A stretch of DNA of 22,456 nucleotides from CAIXQW01 sp046049675 (GTDB lineage Bacteria > Bacteroidota > Bacteroidia > Chitinophagales > Chitinophagaceae). The stretch lies in NCBI GenBank assembly GCA_046049675.1, contig JBJORA010000049.1:1-22456 (forward strand), in the 5' to 3' direction. Shown piece by piece: positions 7,746 to 16,005 of this stretch. Under the pieces are notes generated by a model. It had not been told where the DNA came from. It saw nothing but the letters and a program-made list of their open reading frames with translations, and ran no database searches. A program made the translations under genes and the position numbers. Numbering within the stretch: the stretch's first letter is position 1; each line of letters begins with the position of its first letter.

Positions 7746-7972
7746 ACGCAAATCTGTGTTGCTATAAAACCCTTACTACTACAAGCTAGCTTCTTGGCAA
7801 ATCGTGTCTGCATGGATGTGCATGGCAAATCTTTGTGCTGAAGGAGCTAACAAATGTGAAATATTTATATAAATACGATATTTCCTAAGCTTTAACAAAG
7901 CAAAGCCATAGGTATTTCGTCTATTAACTGCATCAAAAATGAATTTGATCGCATAACTTTGAGGAGTAAAAC
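7746..7972. other. Intergenic region with an AT-rich palindrome
   Basis: This 227-base gap after fumC holds a perfect 12-bp palindrome ATTTATATAAAT at 7863-7874, inside imperfect outer arms GAAATAT (7858-7864) and ATATTTC (7878-7884). No gene is visible in the gap. The arrangement could be an operator for the following lipoprotein gene, or simply AT-rich sequence. Confidence 0.4.
7954..7966 (+). promoter_or_regulatory. TAACTTTG element overlapping a GAGGAG ribosome-binding site
   Basis: TAACTTTG at 7954-7961 matches the Bacteroidota -7 consensus, but no TTTG lies at the proper distance upstream. GAGGAG at 7961-7966 lies 6 bases before the ATG at 7973 and is a good Shine-Dalgarno sequence, rare in this phylum. 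Both cannot easily be used by the same transcript, so the ribosome-binding role is the safer reading. Confidence 0.35.
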
Positions 7973-8653
7973 ATGTTCAAAAAGAGCATATACATATTAA
8001 TAATCGTATTGTGTGCCGACCTAATTGTAGGTTGTCAAAAGCGCTCAAAGCGTATGCATTGCACAACAGAGATTACCACAATCAATGCATCTGGGGTTTA
8101 TTTGCCTAGCGGTAGTATTTATGGTATTACAACTGAAGGTCCTACGACTACAAATGTACCAAAACCTTTGCCTTGGAACGACTATGCCATTCAAATACAG
8201 TTAGGCGATAGTGTATTGAAATGCGATGAGCTTGCATATCACAAAAGTTTTACTGCGCCTTCATTCTTAATCAACACAGCTTACGCCTTAGATCCTGTAG
8301 TTTCTGCACACACAACTGATCGTGTTGTAGACTTTCATATTATCAATGCAATTGATAACGACTATATGGACTTGGGTGACACTGTTACAGAGCAATTAAA
8401 ATACCATACTTACTTGCTAGAGCATCGCCACGACGACTTAAGTAAACAAGAACTTATTACGGGCTTCAATAATTTGCTTGATGTGGCTAATGGCGGCCAT
8501 TTCTACGCGGGCGATTATATACCAAAGCTATATGCTAAGTTAGTAACGCCTGTATTGATCCCTAGTACAATGCGATTCAATATTGTGTTGATTTTATCAT
8601 CTGGTCGCAAATTGGTTGCTACGACCAATGACGTGATGGTAGACGTAAACTAG
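7973..8653 (+). CDS. Hypothetical lipoprotein
   Basis: A 226-aa protein starting MFKKSIYILIIVLCADLIVGC, a lipoprotein signal with lipidation at Cys21. The mature chain of about 206 residues is not recognised. It contains segments suggesting a beta-sandwich-like secreted protein (NDYAIQIQLGDSVLKCDELAY near residue 65, and a final MRFNIVLILSSGRKLVATTNDV strand pair). Size and layout resemble DUF5034-type lipoproteins of Bacteroidota, but I cannot confirm this. It is preceded by a GAGGAG ribosome-binding site at good spacing. The next gene on the same strand begins 81 bases later and encodes an unrelated membrane protein, so co-transcription is possible but not evident. Confidence 0.7.
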   Translation: MFKKSIYILIIVLCADLIVGCQKRSKRMHCTTEITTINASGVYLPSGSIYGITTEGPTTTNVPKPLPWNDYAIQIQLGDSVLKCDELAYHKSFTAPSFLINTAYALDPVVSAHTTDRVVDFHIINAIDNDYMDLGDTVTEQLKYHTYLLEHRHDDLSKQELITGFNNLLDVANGGHFYAGDYIPKLYAKLVTPVLIPSTMRFNIVLILSSGRKLVATTNDVMVDVN

Positions 8654-8734
8654 ATTTTCTAGGCACGGCTAGCACTGTTTCCATCTATATTATGAAATAA
8701 TTAAGAGGCTGTTTTAATAGCTTAGTGGCTTGCT

Positions 8735-9622
8735 ATGTTAAGTCGTTTTAAGAAGAATTTCCGTCGTGCAGTGCTTTGGGCAACTGCTTCTTTTGTTGTA
8801 CTGTTTATTGGCCGCCTTGCCTTTGGCTATCTCGTCAAGCGAGATGCACAGAGCTTAGAGCTATCGGACTCCAACTTCTTTGAAACGGTTAAACAATTGC
8901 GCAAAAATTATGCTTCTGAAAAAGTAAGTTTAACACCTGCAAAATTAGAAGGTATTGCAGGGAATGCGAATAGTCAAAGATTCGAACGAACAGCTAATAT
9001 CAAAACTGCTACGTCAAAGTACAATGAAGATACTAGACAAATCTATGCAAGAACAAAGACGCTTGCGGGCATAATCCAATACGAACACGCTGCAGGACAA
9101 GAGGGCAACCGCACATTACATCTGATGATTGGTGTGCAGCCAGAATTGTTTGATAGCCTTTACCAAGCACTGCTTAAAATTGGTAAGATATATGCTACAG
9201 ATATTACTAAAGTAGATAAAACCACCGAGTATAGACAACTTAATGCAAACAAAACCTCTCTAGAAAAAACGCTAGCAGCTCTCAACGAATTAAAAGCTAA
9301 AGGCGGCAGCATAGCAGACTTTATAGAGCTTAACGACAAAATACTAGATATAGAAGATCGCATACAAAATCTTGGCGTAGAGTTAGGCAATTTTGATGCA
9401 GAAAATGAATTTTGTACAATTAAATTGTCTTTGTTTGAACGTGCCTCAGCAAAACAAATTTCTCTTTTACATCGGATGCATGTCGCCTTTGTGTGGACTG
9501 TACGTGCTTATGCAGTAATAGTTTTTACATTGCTGTGCCTTAGTCTGCTCGTAGCAACAGGTCTTTATATTTCAGACAAAGCCAAAACCTTCTTTCAGAA
9601 AGATGATAAGCCTAGCTCTTAA
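8735..9622 (+). CDS. DUF4349 family membrane protein
   Basis: A 295-aa protein with a basic N-terminus (LSRFKKNFRR) and a transmembrane segment at about residues 13-33. A periplasmic or extracellular domain of about 215 residues follows, then a second membrane helix near residues 250-278 with a short charged tail. The soluble part matches the DUF4349 layout: an RTANIKTATSKYNEDTRQIYARTKTLAGIIQYE start, the strand LHLMIGVQPELFDSLYQAL, a coiled coil from about residue 165 to 220 (YRQLNANKTSLEKTLAALNELKA, ELNDKILDIEDRIQNLGVEL), and a CTIKLSLFE strand before the helix. Function of the family is unknown; the coiled coil is characteristic. It converges on the MoxR gene with 15 bases between stops and no clear terminator. 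Confidence 0.8.
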   Translation: MLSRFKKNFRRAVLWATASFVVLFIGRLAFGYLVKRDAQSLELSDSNFFETVKQLRKNYASEKVSLTPAKLEGIAGNANSQRFERTANIKTATSKYNEDTRQIYARTKTLAGIIQYEHAAGQEGNRTLHLMIGVQPELFDSLYQALLKIGKIYATDITKVDKTTEYRQLNANKTSLEKTLAALNELKAKGGSIADFIELNDKILDIEDRIQNLGVELGNFDAENEFCTIKLSLFERASAKQISLLHRMHVAFVWTVRAYAVIVFTLLCLSLLVATGLYISDKAKTFFQKDDKPSS

Positions 9623-9629
9623 TTTAAGG

Positions 9630-9661
9630 CTTAGCAATTACATCAACTTAGCAATTACATC
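9630..9661. repeat. 15-bp direct repeat at the moxR 3' end
   Basis: CTTAGCAATTACATC occurs at 9630-9644 and again at 9647-9661, offset by 17 bp. Read on the minus strand it covers the last codons and the stop of the MoxR-type gene, so the current stop (in ATGTAA) lies inside the second copy. A tandem duplication of a 17-bp unit with slight decay is the simplest reading. Confidence 0.7.
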
Positions 9662-10600
9662 TTCTATGCTTACCTTGTCGGCTTCGGCTGCATAGCTGCG
9701 TACTACACGATGGCGCAATACATTCAAAGCAACCGCTTTTACGTTCTCGATATCTGGGCTGTATTTGCCGTGCAACAGCGCGTGGCATTTTGCTCCAAGA
9801 ATTAAACTTTGACTTGCGCGTGGGCCAGCACCCCAACTAATGTATTTGTCTTTGAATTCGCTGCCACTTTTATTAGGACGTGTATTGTGCACTAAACGCA
9901 CTGCATACTGCAATACATTGTCTGGCACTGGTACACGACGCACCAATTGCTGAAATGCAATAATGTCTTCTGCGCCTAATACTTTTTGAAGCTCTACATC
10001 GCTTGTGCTTGTTGTACTTTTTACAATTTGCACTTCTTCGTCAAAGCTTGGATAGTCCAAATAAATATTAAACAAGAAACGATCTAGTTGCGCTTCTGGC
10101 AATGGATAAGTACCTTCTTGCTCAATAGGATTTTGCGTAGCCAACACAAAAAACGGCGAAGGCAATTTATACTCTGTACCGGCAGCTGTTACATTGCGCT
10201 CTTGCATCGCTTCTAGCAAAGCCGCTTGCGTTTTTGGAGGCGTACGGTTAATCTCATCTGCCAAAATAATATTAGCAAATATGGGGCCTTTAATAAATTT
10301 AAAATTGCGTTGCTCGTCCAAAATTTCGCTACCTGTGATATCACTAGGCATAAGATCTGGCGTAAACTGTATGCGCTTAAAACTTAAGTCCAGCACATCA
10401 CTTACCGTTTTTACTAATAGTGTTTTAGCTAAACCGGGCACACCAACTAAAAGGCTATGACCATTGCATAGTATGCTCATAATTAGGCTTTCTACTACTT
10501 GGTCTTGTCCGACGATTACCTTACCAATTGCGTTGCGTATATCGTCGTAACTGCGTTTTAGCTGTTGTGCTGCTTCTACATCGTTTGCAAAATTTGCCAT
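9638..10600 (-). CDS. MoxR family AAA+ ATPase
   Basis: A 320-aa cytoplasmic ATPase. Visible motifs: Walker A GVPGLAKT at residues 53-60, Walker B IILADEINR at 111-119, sensor 1 FVLATQNP at 151-158, and EGTYPLPEAQLDRF just after, the family-typical arginine-finger-bearing segment. The lid domain closes with HRVVRSYAAEADKVSIEDVI. MoxR ATPases act as chaperones for maturation of partner proteins, often von Willebrand factor A domain proteins and DUF58 proteins; no such partner is in this window. The gene follows the SurA-like chaperone gene on the same strand with 80 bases between, which includes an inverted TAGGCTT/AAGCCTA pair at 10649-10655 and 10668-10674. The pairing of these two genes is common in Bacteroidota, so they may be co-transcribed. 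Confidence 0.93.
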   Translation of the reverse strand: MANFANDVEAAQQLKRSYDDIRNAIGKVIVGQDQVVESLIMSILCNGHSLLVGVPGLAKTLLVKTVSDVLDLSFKRIQFTPDLMPSDITGSEILDEQRNFKFIKGPIFANIILADEINRTPPKTQAALLEAMQERNVTAAGTEYKLPSPFFVLATQNPIEQEGTYPLPEAQLDRFLFNIYLDYPSFDEEVQIVKSTTSTSDVELQKVLGAEDIIAFQQLVRRVPVPDNVLQYAVRLVHNTRPNKSGSEFKDKYISWGAGPRASQSLILGAKCHALLHGKYSPDIENVKAVALNVLRHRVVRSYAAEADKVSIEDVIAKLM

Positions 10601-10680
10601 GCTGTGTTTTGTAGTTATCTAAAAAATTATAAGTGTTAATTGTTGTATTAGGCTTTGCAATTTAGGCAAGCCTAGCCATA

Positions 10681-12105
10681 TTATCTACTACTAGCTTTTA
10701 CCCAAGGCGTTAAGCTTTCGCACAAAATATAATCTGGATGTACATAAATATAGAATTGTGCGATGCGCTCTGCTGTCCATTCTTGCAAAACTCTATTTTG
10801 CTTTTCGCTCAAAGCAGCCTCTTGTATACGACTATAGTCTGTAGCAAGGTTAGCAATATGTGGCTCAGTAAGATTTTTTAAGTACACAATGCGCACAAGT
10901 ACATCGCCAGTGCGTGGATCTTTGTACGTCTGCGGTGCGCTGTATTCGCCAGGTTGCATTTTGCCAATTTGCAATGCTACATCGGGCTCTAGCTCGTCTA
11001 CATTTACTAGGCTAGTACCAGTGGCTTGGTTGGTAAACATACCGCCAGTATTTTTAGTTGCTTCATCTGTGCTAAATTTTGCAACACCATCCACAAAAGT
11101 TATTTTCTTACTATTTATTAATTGTAGTACGCTATCTGCCTTTGCTTTAGTTGCTGCAATATCTACGCTAGTAATTACTGGTTTTACTAAAATATGTCTA
11201 AGTCTTGCTTTTTCGCCTAAACGTTGCACCATTTGAATGATATGAAAACCAAATCTTGTTTTTACAACATTGCTTATTTCGCCATTTTGTAAACGAAAGG
11301 CGGCACTCGTAAACTCGGGCACCATCTCATCTCTGCTTACAATGCCAAGATCGCCGCCATTAGAGGCGCTACCATCTTGGCTTATTAAGGTTGCAGCCGT
11401 TTCAAAATCCATCTTGCCACTAATAATTTGCTCGCGAGCATCTTCTAGCTGCTGCCTGCTATAATCTTCTACTTCCTTGTTGGCAACAGGTGTAAATACA
11501 ATCTGCCCCACTTCTACCATACTCGGGTACATTGGCAAACTGTCCTTTGGAATTTTCTCAAAAAATGCGCGCACCTCGGTAGGGCTTACTTTTACATTGC
11601 TTACCACCTGGCTTTGCATACGCGTACTGAGCAATTGATCCTTAAACAAACGGCGATATTCGTCTTTTACTTGCGAAACACTTTTGCCTATTGTAGCCTG
11701 CATGCGCTCTTCGCTACCATATTGCTGCACAAAGTAGCGTACACGATTATCAAGCGTGCCCTCTACTTCTTCTTCGCTTACGGTTACACTATCGCGCTCG
11801 GCTTGTTCGCATAGCAAATCGCGCGTCAGCAAATTTTGCATAATTGTACATACAATCGTGTCGCTTACCGCAGGGTCTTGGCTAGCGATTTCCATGTACA
11901 TTTGGTTGATGTCGCTTTGCAGTATTACATGGTCGCCTACCACACCAACCACACGGTCGATGCTAGGTTTTAGCTGAGCCGTGGCGCTGAGGCAAAGGCC
12001 TATAATAGCTATACTTATTAAAAACAGTCTTCTTTTAAGCACGGCTTGCAAGGTACAACATGCATCGGGCACCGCTTCTGTGGGCTTTTCAGTATTAACA
12101 AACAT
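10681..12105 (-). CDS. SurA-like periplasmic peptidyl-prolyl isomerase with two parvulin domains
   Basis: A 474-aa protein from the ATG at 12103-12105. A better-looking signal peptide, with residues KRRLFLISIAIIGLCLSATAQ, begins after a GTG at 12040-12042, so the true start may be there (453 aa). The N-terminal domain (VVGVVGDHVILQSDINQMY and the helices up to about residue 170) is SurA-like. Two parvulin (rotamase) domains follow: about residues 195-295, with GDLGIVSRDEMVPEFTSAAF and FGFHIIQMV, and about 300-410, with RLRHILVKP at its start and GGMFTN inside. Family role: a periplasmic chaperone and prolyl isomerase that escorts unfolded beta-barrel proteins to the BAM complex. No lipobox, so soluble. 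MoxR-type ATPase gene downstream. Confidence 0.88.
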   Translation of the reverse strand: MFVNTEKPTEAVPDACCTLQAVLKRRLFLISIAIIGLCLSATAQLKPSIDRVVGVVGDHVILQSDINQMYMEIASQDPAVSDTIVCTIMQNLLTRDLLCEQAERDSVTVSEEEVEGTLDNRVRYFVQQYGSEERMQATIGKSVSQVKDEYRRLFKDQLLSTRMQSQVVSNVKVSPTEVRAFFEKIPKDSLPMYPSMVEVGQIVFTPVANKEVEDYSRQQLEDAREQIISGKMDFETAATLISQDGSASNGGDLGIVSRDEMVPEFTSAAFRLQNGEISNVVKTRFGFHIIQMVQRLGEKARLRHILVKPVITSVDIAATKAKADSVLQLINSKKITFVDGVAKFSTDEATKNTGGMFTNQATGTSLVNVDELEPDVALQIGKMQPGEYSAPQTYKDPRTGDVLVRIVYLKNLTEPHIANLATDYSRIQEAALSEKQNRVLQEWTAERIAQFYIYVHPDYILCESLTPWVKASSR

Positions 12106-12216
12106 TTATTCGCTATAAAAACCAAGGCTGATTTTAGTAAAAAGCGCTTAAAGTATGCGCCTTGTTAACTAACTTTCCACACTTATTAGGCGTCTAGTAA
12201 GATAGGAGATAGTATT

Positions 12217-14490
12217 ATGAGGTATTTTTTGGCACTTGTTACAATATTTTGTTTTGCATGCTTAGCTGAGCTACATGCACAGGTAATACCTACTTCGCCC
12301 AATTGCCCACCCACGCAAAACCTTGGCGGTGTAGTTATTTTTGGCCCAGATACCAGTGGCTGCGCACTGCCGGTAACCCTTAATGCTGCTGCGTTTAATA
12401 TTGTAGGCACAACCGATTCGTACACCGTAAGCAATGTACCATATACGCCTTACCCTTGGGCTGGCACAACACAAATTACTAGTATTTCTGCCGTAGACGA
12501 TATTTGGAGCGATTCTATTCCATTGCCTTTTGATTTTTGCTTTTTTGGCCAACGCTTTACAAAATTTGTTGCTAGTAGCAACGGTAGTTTATCATTTAAT
12601 GTAGCGCAAGCAACAGGTGGCAACACATGGTCTACTGCTGCATGGGGACCAATGCCTGTGCCCACTGGAACAAGTGGCGGTGATTTTGACTATGTAATTT
12701 GCGGCCCACACCACGATATTGATCCTGGTGCTGGCACTGCTGGTCCGCAAACACAAGTTACTTATGCCACTTATGGTACTGCTCCATGCCGCGCATTTGT
12801 AGTAAGCTGGGATAGTATTCCGTTATTTAGTTGCACAAGTTTGTTTGCAACGCAAGCGATTGTTTTGTACGAAAGCACCAATATAATTGACATTATTATT
12901 AAAGAAAAGACATTGTGCAGCACATGGAATAATGGTATTGCGTATCAAGGCATACAAGATAACGGCACCAAAGCATTTACTGTGCCGGGGCGCAATGGTA
13001 CTGTATGGACAGATAGCAACAGTCAATGGCGCTTTACGCCAAGTGGCAATGCTGCAGGTGGCACAAGCTTTACTTGGATAGATTTATCTACTGGCAATAT
13101 TATTGGCACAGGCCCAAGCGTTACTGTAGTGCCTTTGCAAACTACAAGTTATGCATGTATTGCTACAATTTGCCCAAATACGGTTATCGGTATTGATACG
13201 CATACTGTAGCCATTGTAGATCCAGTTATTGCAAGCTTTGTACCTACTGTAAAGCTTGGCTGCGAAGACGATACGATCTATTTTGATAATACAAGTCAAA
13301 ATGCACAGACCTATCTGTGGTCGTTTGGCGACGGTGGCGTTAGCATTGCCGACGAGCCTATAAGTCATATTTATACAACGCAAAATATCTATACTGTTTC
13401 ACTAATTGTAACAAATGCAGGCTGTGCAGATACTGCCATACAAGTGTTTGATTTACGCCATCCAATCAATGCAGAATTTGTAGTAGATACTACCATTTGC
13501 CTTAACCCGGCAGCTGGGCAAAATGGCAATATTGCAGTTGGTAATTTTAGTACAGGCGGCGGCATTGTTACAACATTTGACTTTGGTGACGGCACAACTG
13601 TGGTTCACACAAATACAAGTGTAGTGCCAACGCATAACTATACGCAGCCTGGCTTGTACACGATTACTGTTAGCGTTATGGATACACTTGGTTGTGTAGA
13701 TACCATGCGCAGAAATGTTTATGTAGAAGGCATACCGTTTGCCTTTGCGAGTTGCAATGATAGCAGTGTGTGCGTAGGCGAAGTTGTAAGTTTTAACGAC
13801 AGTATTACCGAACTAGCTGCTTCATGGCAGTGGGTTTTCCCTGGCGGCTTTACGCTCACGGAAGTACACGATCCGATTTATTCTTTTGTAGATGCTGGCC
13901 AGCAAAATGTAACGCTAAATGTAGAATTCTTGTATTGCCCAGATCTAACAGTTACACTTCCGATTTCTGTGGGTAATATTCCTGCCGTTGACCTTGGCCC
14001 AGACACAAGTTATTGCGATGGCTATAGCATACCAATCAACTTACCAATTAACGGCGCAGGTGGCGTTAGTCCGGGCAGCACAGTTACGTGGAATACTGGC
14101 ACCGTAAGTCCAAGTATAGCAGTAACAACTCCGGGTACTTACTATGCCATTGCAGAAAGTAATGGTGGTTGCCTTGGTTCTGACACAATTGTGGTACGCA
14201 ACGACTGCTATTTGAATATTCCTAACGCATTTAGCCCAGGTCAAGATGGTCTAAACGAAACATTCTTACCAACCGGCCAGTTAATGGCAGGGGCAACAGC
14301 TTACGAACTTAATATTTACAATCGTTGGGGCGAATTGGTATTTGCTACCAAAAACCTTAATAGTCGTGGTTGGGATGGCAAATTTGGCAATAAGCCGCAA
14401 CCAATGGGCGTTTACGTTTACAACGTAAAGGTTACTTTCAAAAACGGTAAAAGCTATACATACACAGGCAACGTCACGCTAGTACGCTAG
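12217..14490 (+). CDS. Secreted PKD-domain protein with T9SS type B (CHU_C) C-terminus
   Basis: A 757-aa protein starting at an ATG with an AGGAG-type ribosome-binding site (12205-12208) about 8 bases upstream. Residues 1-22 are a signal peptide ending in LHAQ. Residues about 80-270 form a nidogen-like beta-domain, with SIPLPFDFCFFGQRFTKFVASSNG and CRAFVVSWDSIP. Three PKD-type domains follow, beginning near residues 338, 418 and 507; clear marks are TYLWSFGDGG with ISHIY, TFDFGDG with THNYTQPGLYTITV, and SWQWVFPGGF. After an Ig-like segment, residues about 667-757 are the CHU_C domain (IPNAFSPGQDGLNETF, LNIYNRWGELVF, GWDGKF, final VTLVR), a T9SS type B signal. Expected to be exported to the cell surface or medium, perhaps an adhesin. 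Nearest downstream genes are surface lipoproteins. Confidence 0.92.
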   Translation: MRYFLALVTIFCFACLAELHAQVIPTSPNCPPTQNLGGVVIFGPDTSGCALPVTLNAAAFNIVGTTDSYTVSNVPYTPYPWAGTTQITSISAVDDIWSDSIPLPFDFCFFGQRFTKFVASSNGSLSFNVAQATGGNTWSTAAWGPMPVPTGTSGGDFDYVICGPHHDIDPGAGTAGPQTQVTYATYGTAPCRAFVVSWDSIPLFSCTSLFATQAIVLYESTNIIDIIIKEKTLCSTWNNGIAYQGIQDNGTKAFTVPGRNGTVWTDSNSQWRFTPSGNAAGGTSFTWIDLSTGNIIGTGPSVTVVPLQTTSYACIATICPNTVIGIDTHTVAIVDPVIASFVPTVKLGCEDDTIYFDNTSQNAQTYLWSFGDGGVSIADEPISHIYTTQNIYTVSLIVTNAGCADTAIQVFDLRHPINAEFVVDTTICLNPAAGQNGNIAVGNFSTGGGIVTTFDFGDGTTVVHTNTSVVPTHNYTQPGLYTITVSVMDTLGCVDTMRRNVYVEGIPFAFASCNDSSVCVGEVVSFNDSITELAASWQWVFPGGFTLTEVHDPIYSFVDAGQQNVTLNVEFLYCPDLTVTLPISVGNIPAVDLGPDTSYCDGYSIPINLPINGAGGVSPGSTVTWNTGTVSPSIAVTTPGTYYAIAESNGGCLGSDTIVVRNDCYLNIPNAFSPGQDGLNETFLPTGQLMAGATAYELNIYNRWGELVFATKNLNSRGWDGKFGNKPQPMGVYVYNVKVTFKNGKSYTYTGNVTLVR

Positions 14491-14506
14491 TATTTGTGGC
14501 TAATAT

Positions 14507-14537
14507 TTTGCCGAGAATACGAAATGAACTAAGTTTG
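14507..14537 (+). promoter_or_regulatory. Bacteroidota promoter of the EGF-like lipoprotein genes
   Basis: TTTG at 14507-14510, exactly 19 bases, then TAAGTTTG at 14530-14537: a perfect match to the Bacteroidota vegetative promoter (TTTG-N19-TAnnTTTG). Transcription would start near 14544, giving a leader of about 48 bases before the ATG at 14592. Confidence 0.75.
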
Positions 14538-14591
14538 AAGGTCTAAGCGGGGGATATTTATTAACACACAGCTTATAAATTGTTTATAAAA

Positions 14592-15098
14592 ATGAAAATG
14601 AGAGGATTAGCAAAGAGTTTAGTAGCAGTACTAGGCTTTAGTTTGATGGCAGTTGGTTGTACACGCAACCCATGTGAGGATGTGCAATGTGTAAACAATG
14701 GTACATGCCGTGAAGGTCGTTGTGCATGTCCAACTGGCTATGAAGGCGTGTTCTGCGAATTCAAAGCAAGCGACAAATTTATTGGCGATTACAATGGCTT
14801 TAGCAGTGCCAATGAGGATCAACCAGATTATCGCGAGTTTATTGTTGTAGGTTCTGCTGATCCAAAAGAACTTCGTATTTACGATAGGAACTCGCCAAAT
14901 CAATACTTTAAGGCTAAAATAGAAGACAATGTAAAAATCACTATCGACTACCAGCAAGCTGGTGTTGCTAGTGGCTATTGGATTCAAGGCCGCGGCGTAT
15001 TAGAAAAGAGCAAATACCTTAAGATGTGGCTAGAAACCATTGATCCATTTGGTGTTCGCACAAACGAATATTATGCTGGAACGAAAGCTAGCCTATAA
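14592..15098 (+). CDS. Lipoprotein with an EGF-like domain (first of tandem pair)
   Basis: A 168-aa protein when started at the ATG at 14592 (in-frame TTG at 14580 and ATG at 14598 are alternatives). The signal ends in LMAVGC, lipidation at about Cys23. Residues 28-55 form a complete EGF-like module with six cysteines in the spacing C-x4-C-x5-C-x4-C-x-C-x8-C, including NNGTC and CPTGYEG. About 110 residues follow, beginning KFIGDYNGF and ending with GYWIQGRGVLEKSKYLKMW and YYAGTKAS, a beta-rich domain without a recognised name. The next gene encodes a paralogue with the same layout. Likely surface-exposed through the lipid anchor; EGF-like modules usually mediate protein contacts. Function unknown. 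Confidence 0.85.
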   Translation: MKMRGLAKSLVAVLGFSLMAVGCTRNPCEDVQCVNNGTCREGRCACPTGYEGVFCEFKASDKFIGDYNGFSSANEDQPDYREFIVVGSADPKELRIYDRNSPNQYFKAKIEDNVKITIDYQQAGVASGYWIQGRGVLEKSKYLKMWLETIDPFGVRTNEYYAGTKASL

Positions 15099-15135
15099 TC
15101 ATTGTCAAAAAAATAGATAGAGAATACTTTTAGTA

Positions 15136-15693
15136 ATGAATAAACTAACAAGCATAAAATTGCGCTTATTTACCCTATGTTTAGCAACCATTGGTATGCT
15201 TAGCGTACTTACTTCTTGCGAGCAAGAGCGTTGCAAAACACGCGGCACAGTATGCCTTAATGGTGGTGTTTGTAAAAATGGCGTTTGTAGCTGTGTGCCT
15301 TCATTTGAAGGAGATAGTTGCCAGTTTCCTGTAAATGCTAAGTTTGAGAATAAGTACGGTGGTTACAAGCAAATTGGTTACCGTACAGCAGCTGGTTTTG
15401 ATACGGTTTATGTTGTGCCAGACACATTCTTTGTTTACATTACGCCAGGCACACAAGATCAAATACAATTCTTTAGTGTGTACACCCCATTACTAGTGCA
15501 CCATGCAACAGTTCGTCAAAACGAGCTAACAACCACTGATACTATTGCTTTAGACGACGATTACCACTGGAAAGGCAAGGGCTCGCTCAATGGCAAATTG
15601 ATGTTTGTAGACTTTGATAGAGACTCCTTGGTAGACGGCGTAAGCTTTAGAAACTACCGTATTACTATGGCGGGTTCTAAGATTAACCCATAA
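15136..15693 (+). CDS. Lipoprotein with an EGF-like domain (second of tandem pair)
   Basis: A 185-aa protein with lipoprotein signal ending SVLTSC, lipidation at Cys28. A six-cysteine EGF-like module spans residues 33-62 with the spacing C-x6-C-x5-C-x4-C-x-C-x8-C, including LNGGVC and CVPSFEGDSC. The C-terminal domain mirrors that of the gene before it: KFENKYGGY aligns with KFIGDYNGF, and the HWKGKGSLNGKLMF...YRITMAGSK end aligns with the other's WIQGRGVLEKSKYLKM...YYAGTKAS. The insert between them is longer here (TAAGFDTVYVVPDTFFVYI). It starts 37 bases after the first paralogue's stop, with no promoter element in the gap, so both are probably one transcript from the 14507 promoter. Function unknown. 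Confidence 0.85.
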   Translation: MNKLTSIKLRLFTLCLATIGMLSVLTSCEQERCKTRGTVCLNGGVCKNGVCSCVPSFEGDSCQFPVNAKFENKYGGYKQIGYRTAAGFDTVYVVPDTFFVYITPGTQDQIQFFSVYTPLLVHHATVRQNELTTTDTIALDDDYHWKGKGSLNGKLMFVDFDRDSLVDGVSFRNYRITMAGSKINP

Positions 15694-15736
15694 GAGAGAC
15701 AAAATCGCACAAAAAGTTGCATAATCTTGCTCATAA

Positions 15737-15769
15737 GTTGTGCACAATAGCGATAAATTGTTACCTTTG
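15737..15769 (+). promoter_or_regulatory. Candidate rpmH promoter
   Basis: TACCTTTG at 15762-15769 matches the Bacteroidota -7 consensus, with GTTG at 15737-15740 upstream at a 21-base spacing. Transcription would begin near 15776, about 53 bases before the rpmH ATG. Confidence 0.6.
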
Positions 15770-15828
15770 CAATCCCAAAAAACCGTTGGGGGTAAAAAAA
15801 GTAAGCAGTAACATAAACATATTCAATT

Positions 15829-15984
15829 ATGAAAAGGACATTTCAACCACATCGTCGTCGTCGTAAATCAGTACATGGTTTTAGAAAGCGTATGGAAACC
15901 GCTAACGGTCGTAAGGTGTTGGCTAGCCGTCGCAGAAAAGGCCGCAAGAAACTAACAGTTAGTGACGAACGTCCACTTAAGTAG
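15829..15984 (+). CDS. rpmH: Ribosomal protein L34
   Basis: A 51-codon gene, MKRTFQPHRRRR... to SDERPLK, too short for many gene finders. It has the L34 hallmarks: MKRTFQP start, the RKSVHGFRKRM core, GRKVLASRRRKGRKKL, and a very basic composition. The large-subunit protein L34 binds 23S rRNA near the exit tunnel region. The small C-terminal extension TVSDERPLK is seen in Bacteroidota forms. It is followed 21 bases later by rnpA, the usual neighbour, and then yidD, so the three form the classic rpmH-rnpA-yidD order. A promoter candidate lies just upstream. Confidence 0.97.
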   Translation: MKRTFQPHRRRRKSVHGFRKRMETANGRKVLASRRRKGRKKLTVSDERPLK

Positions 15985-16005
15985 AAAATATTTTTGCCAA
16001 CTGCC

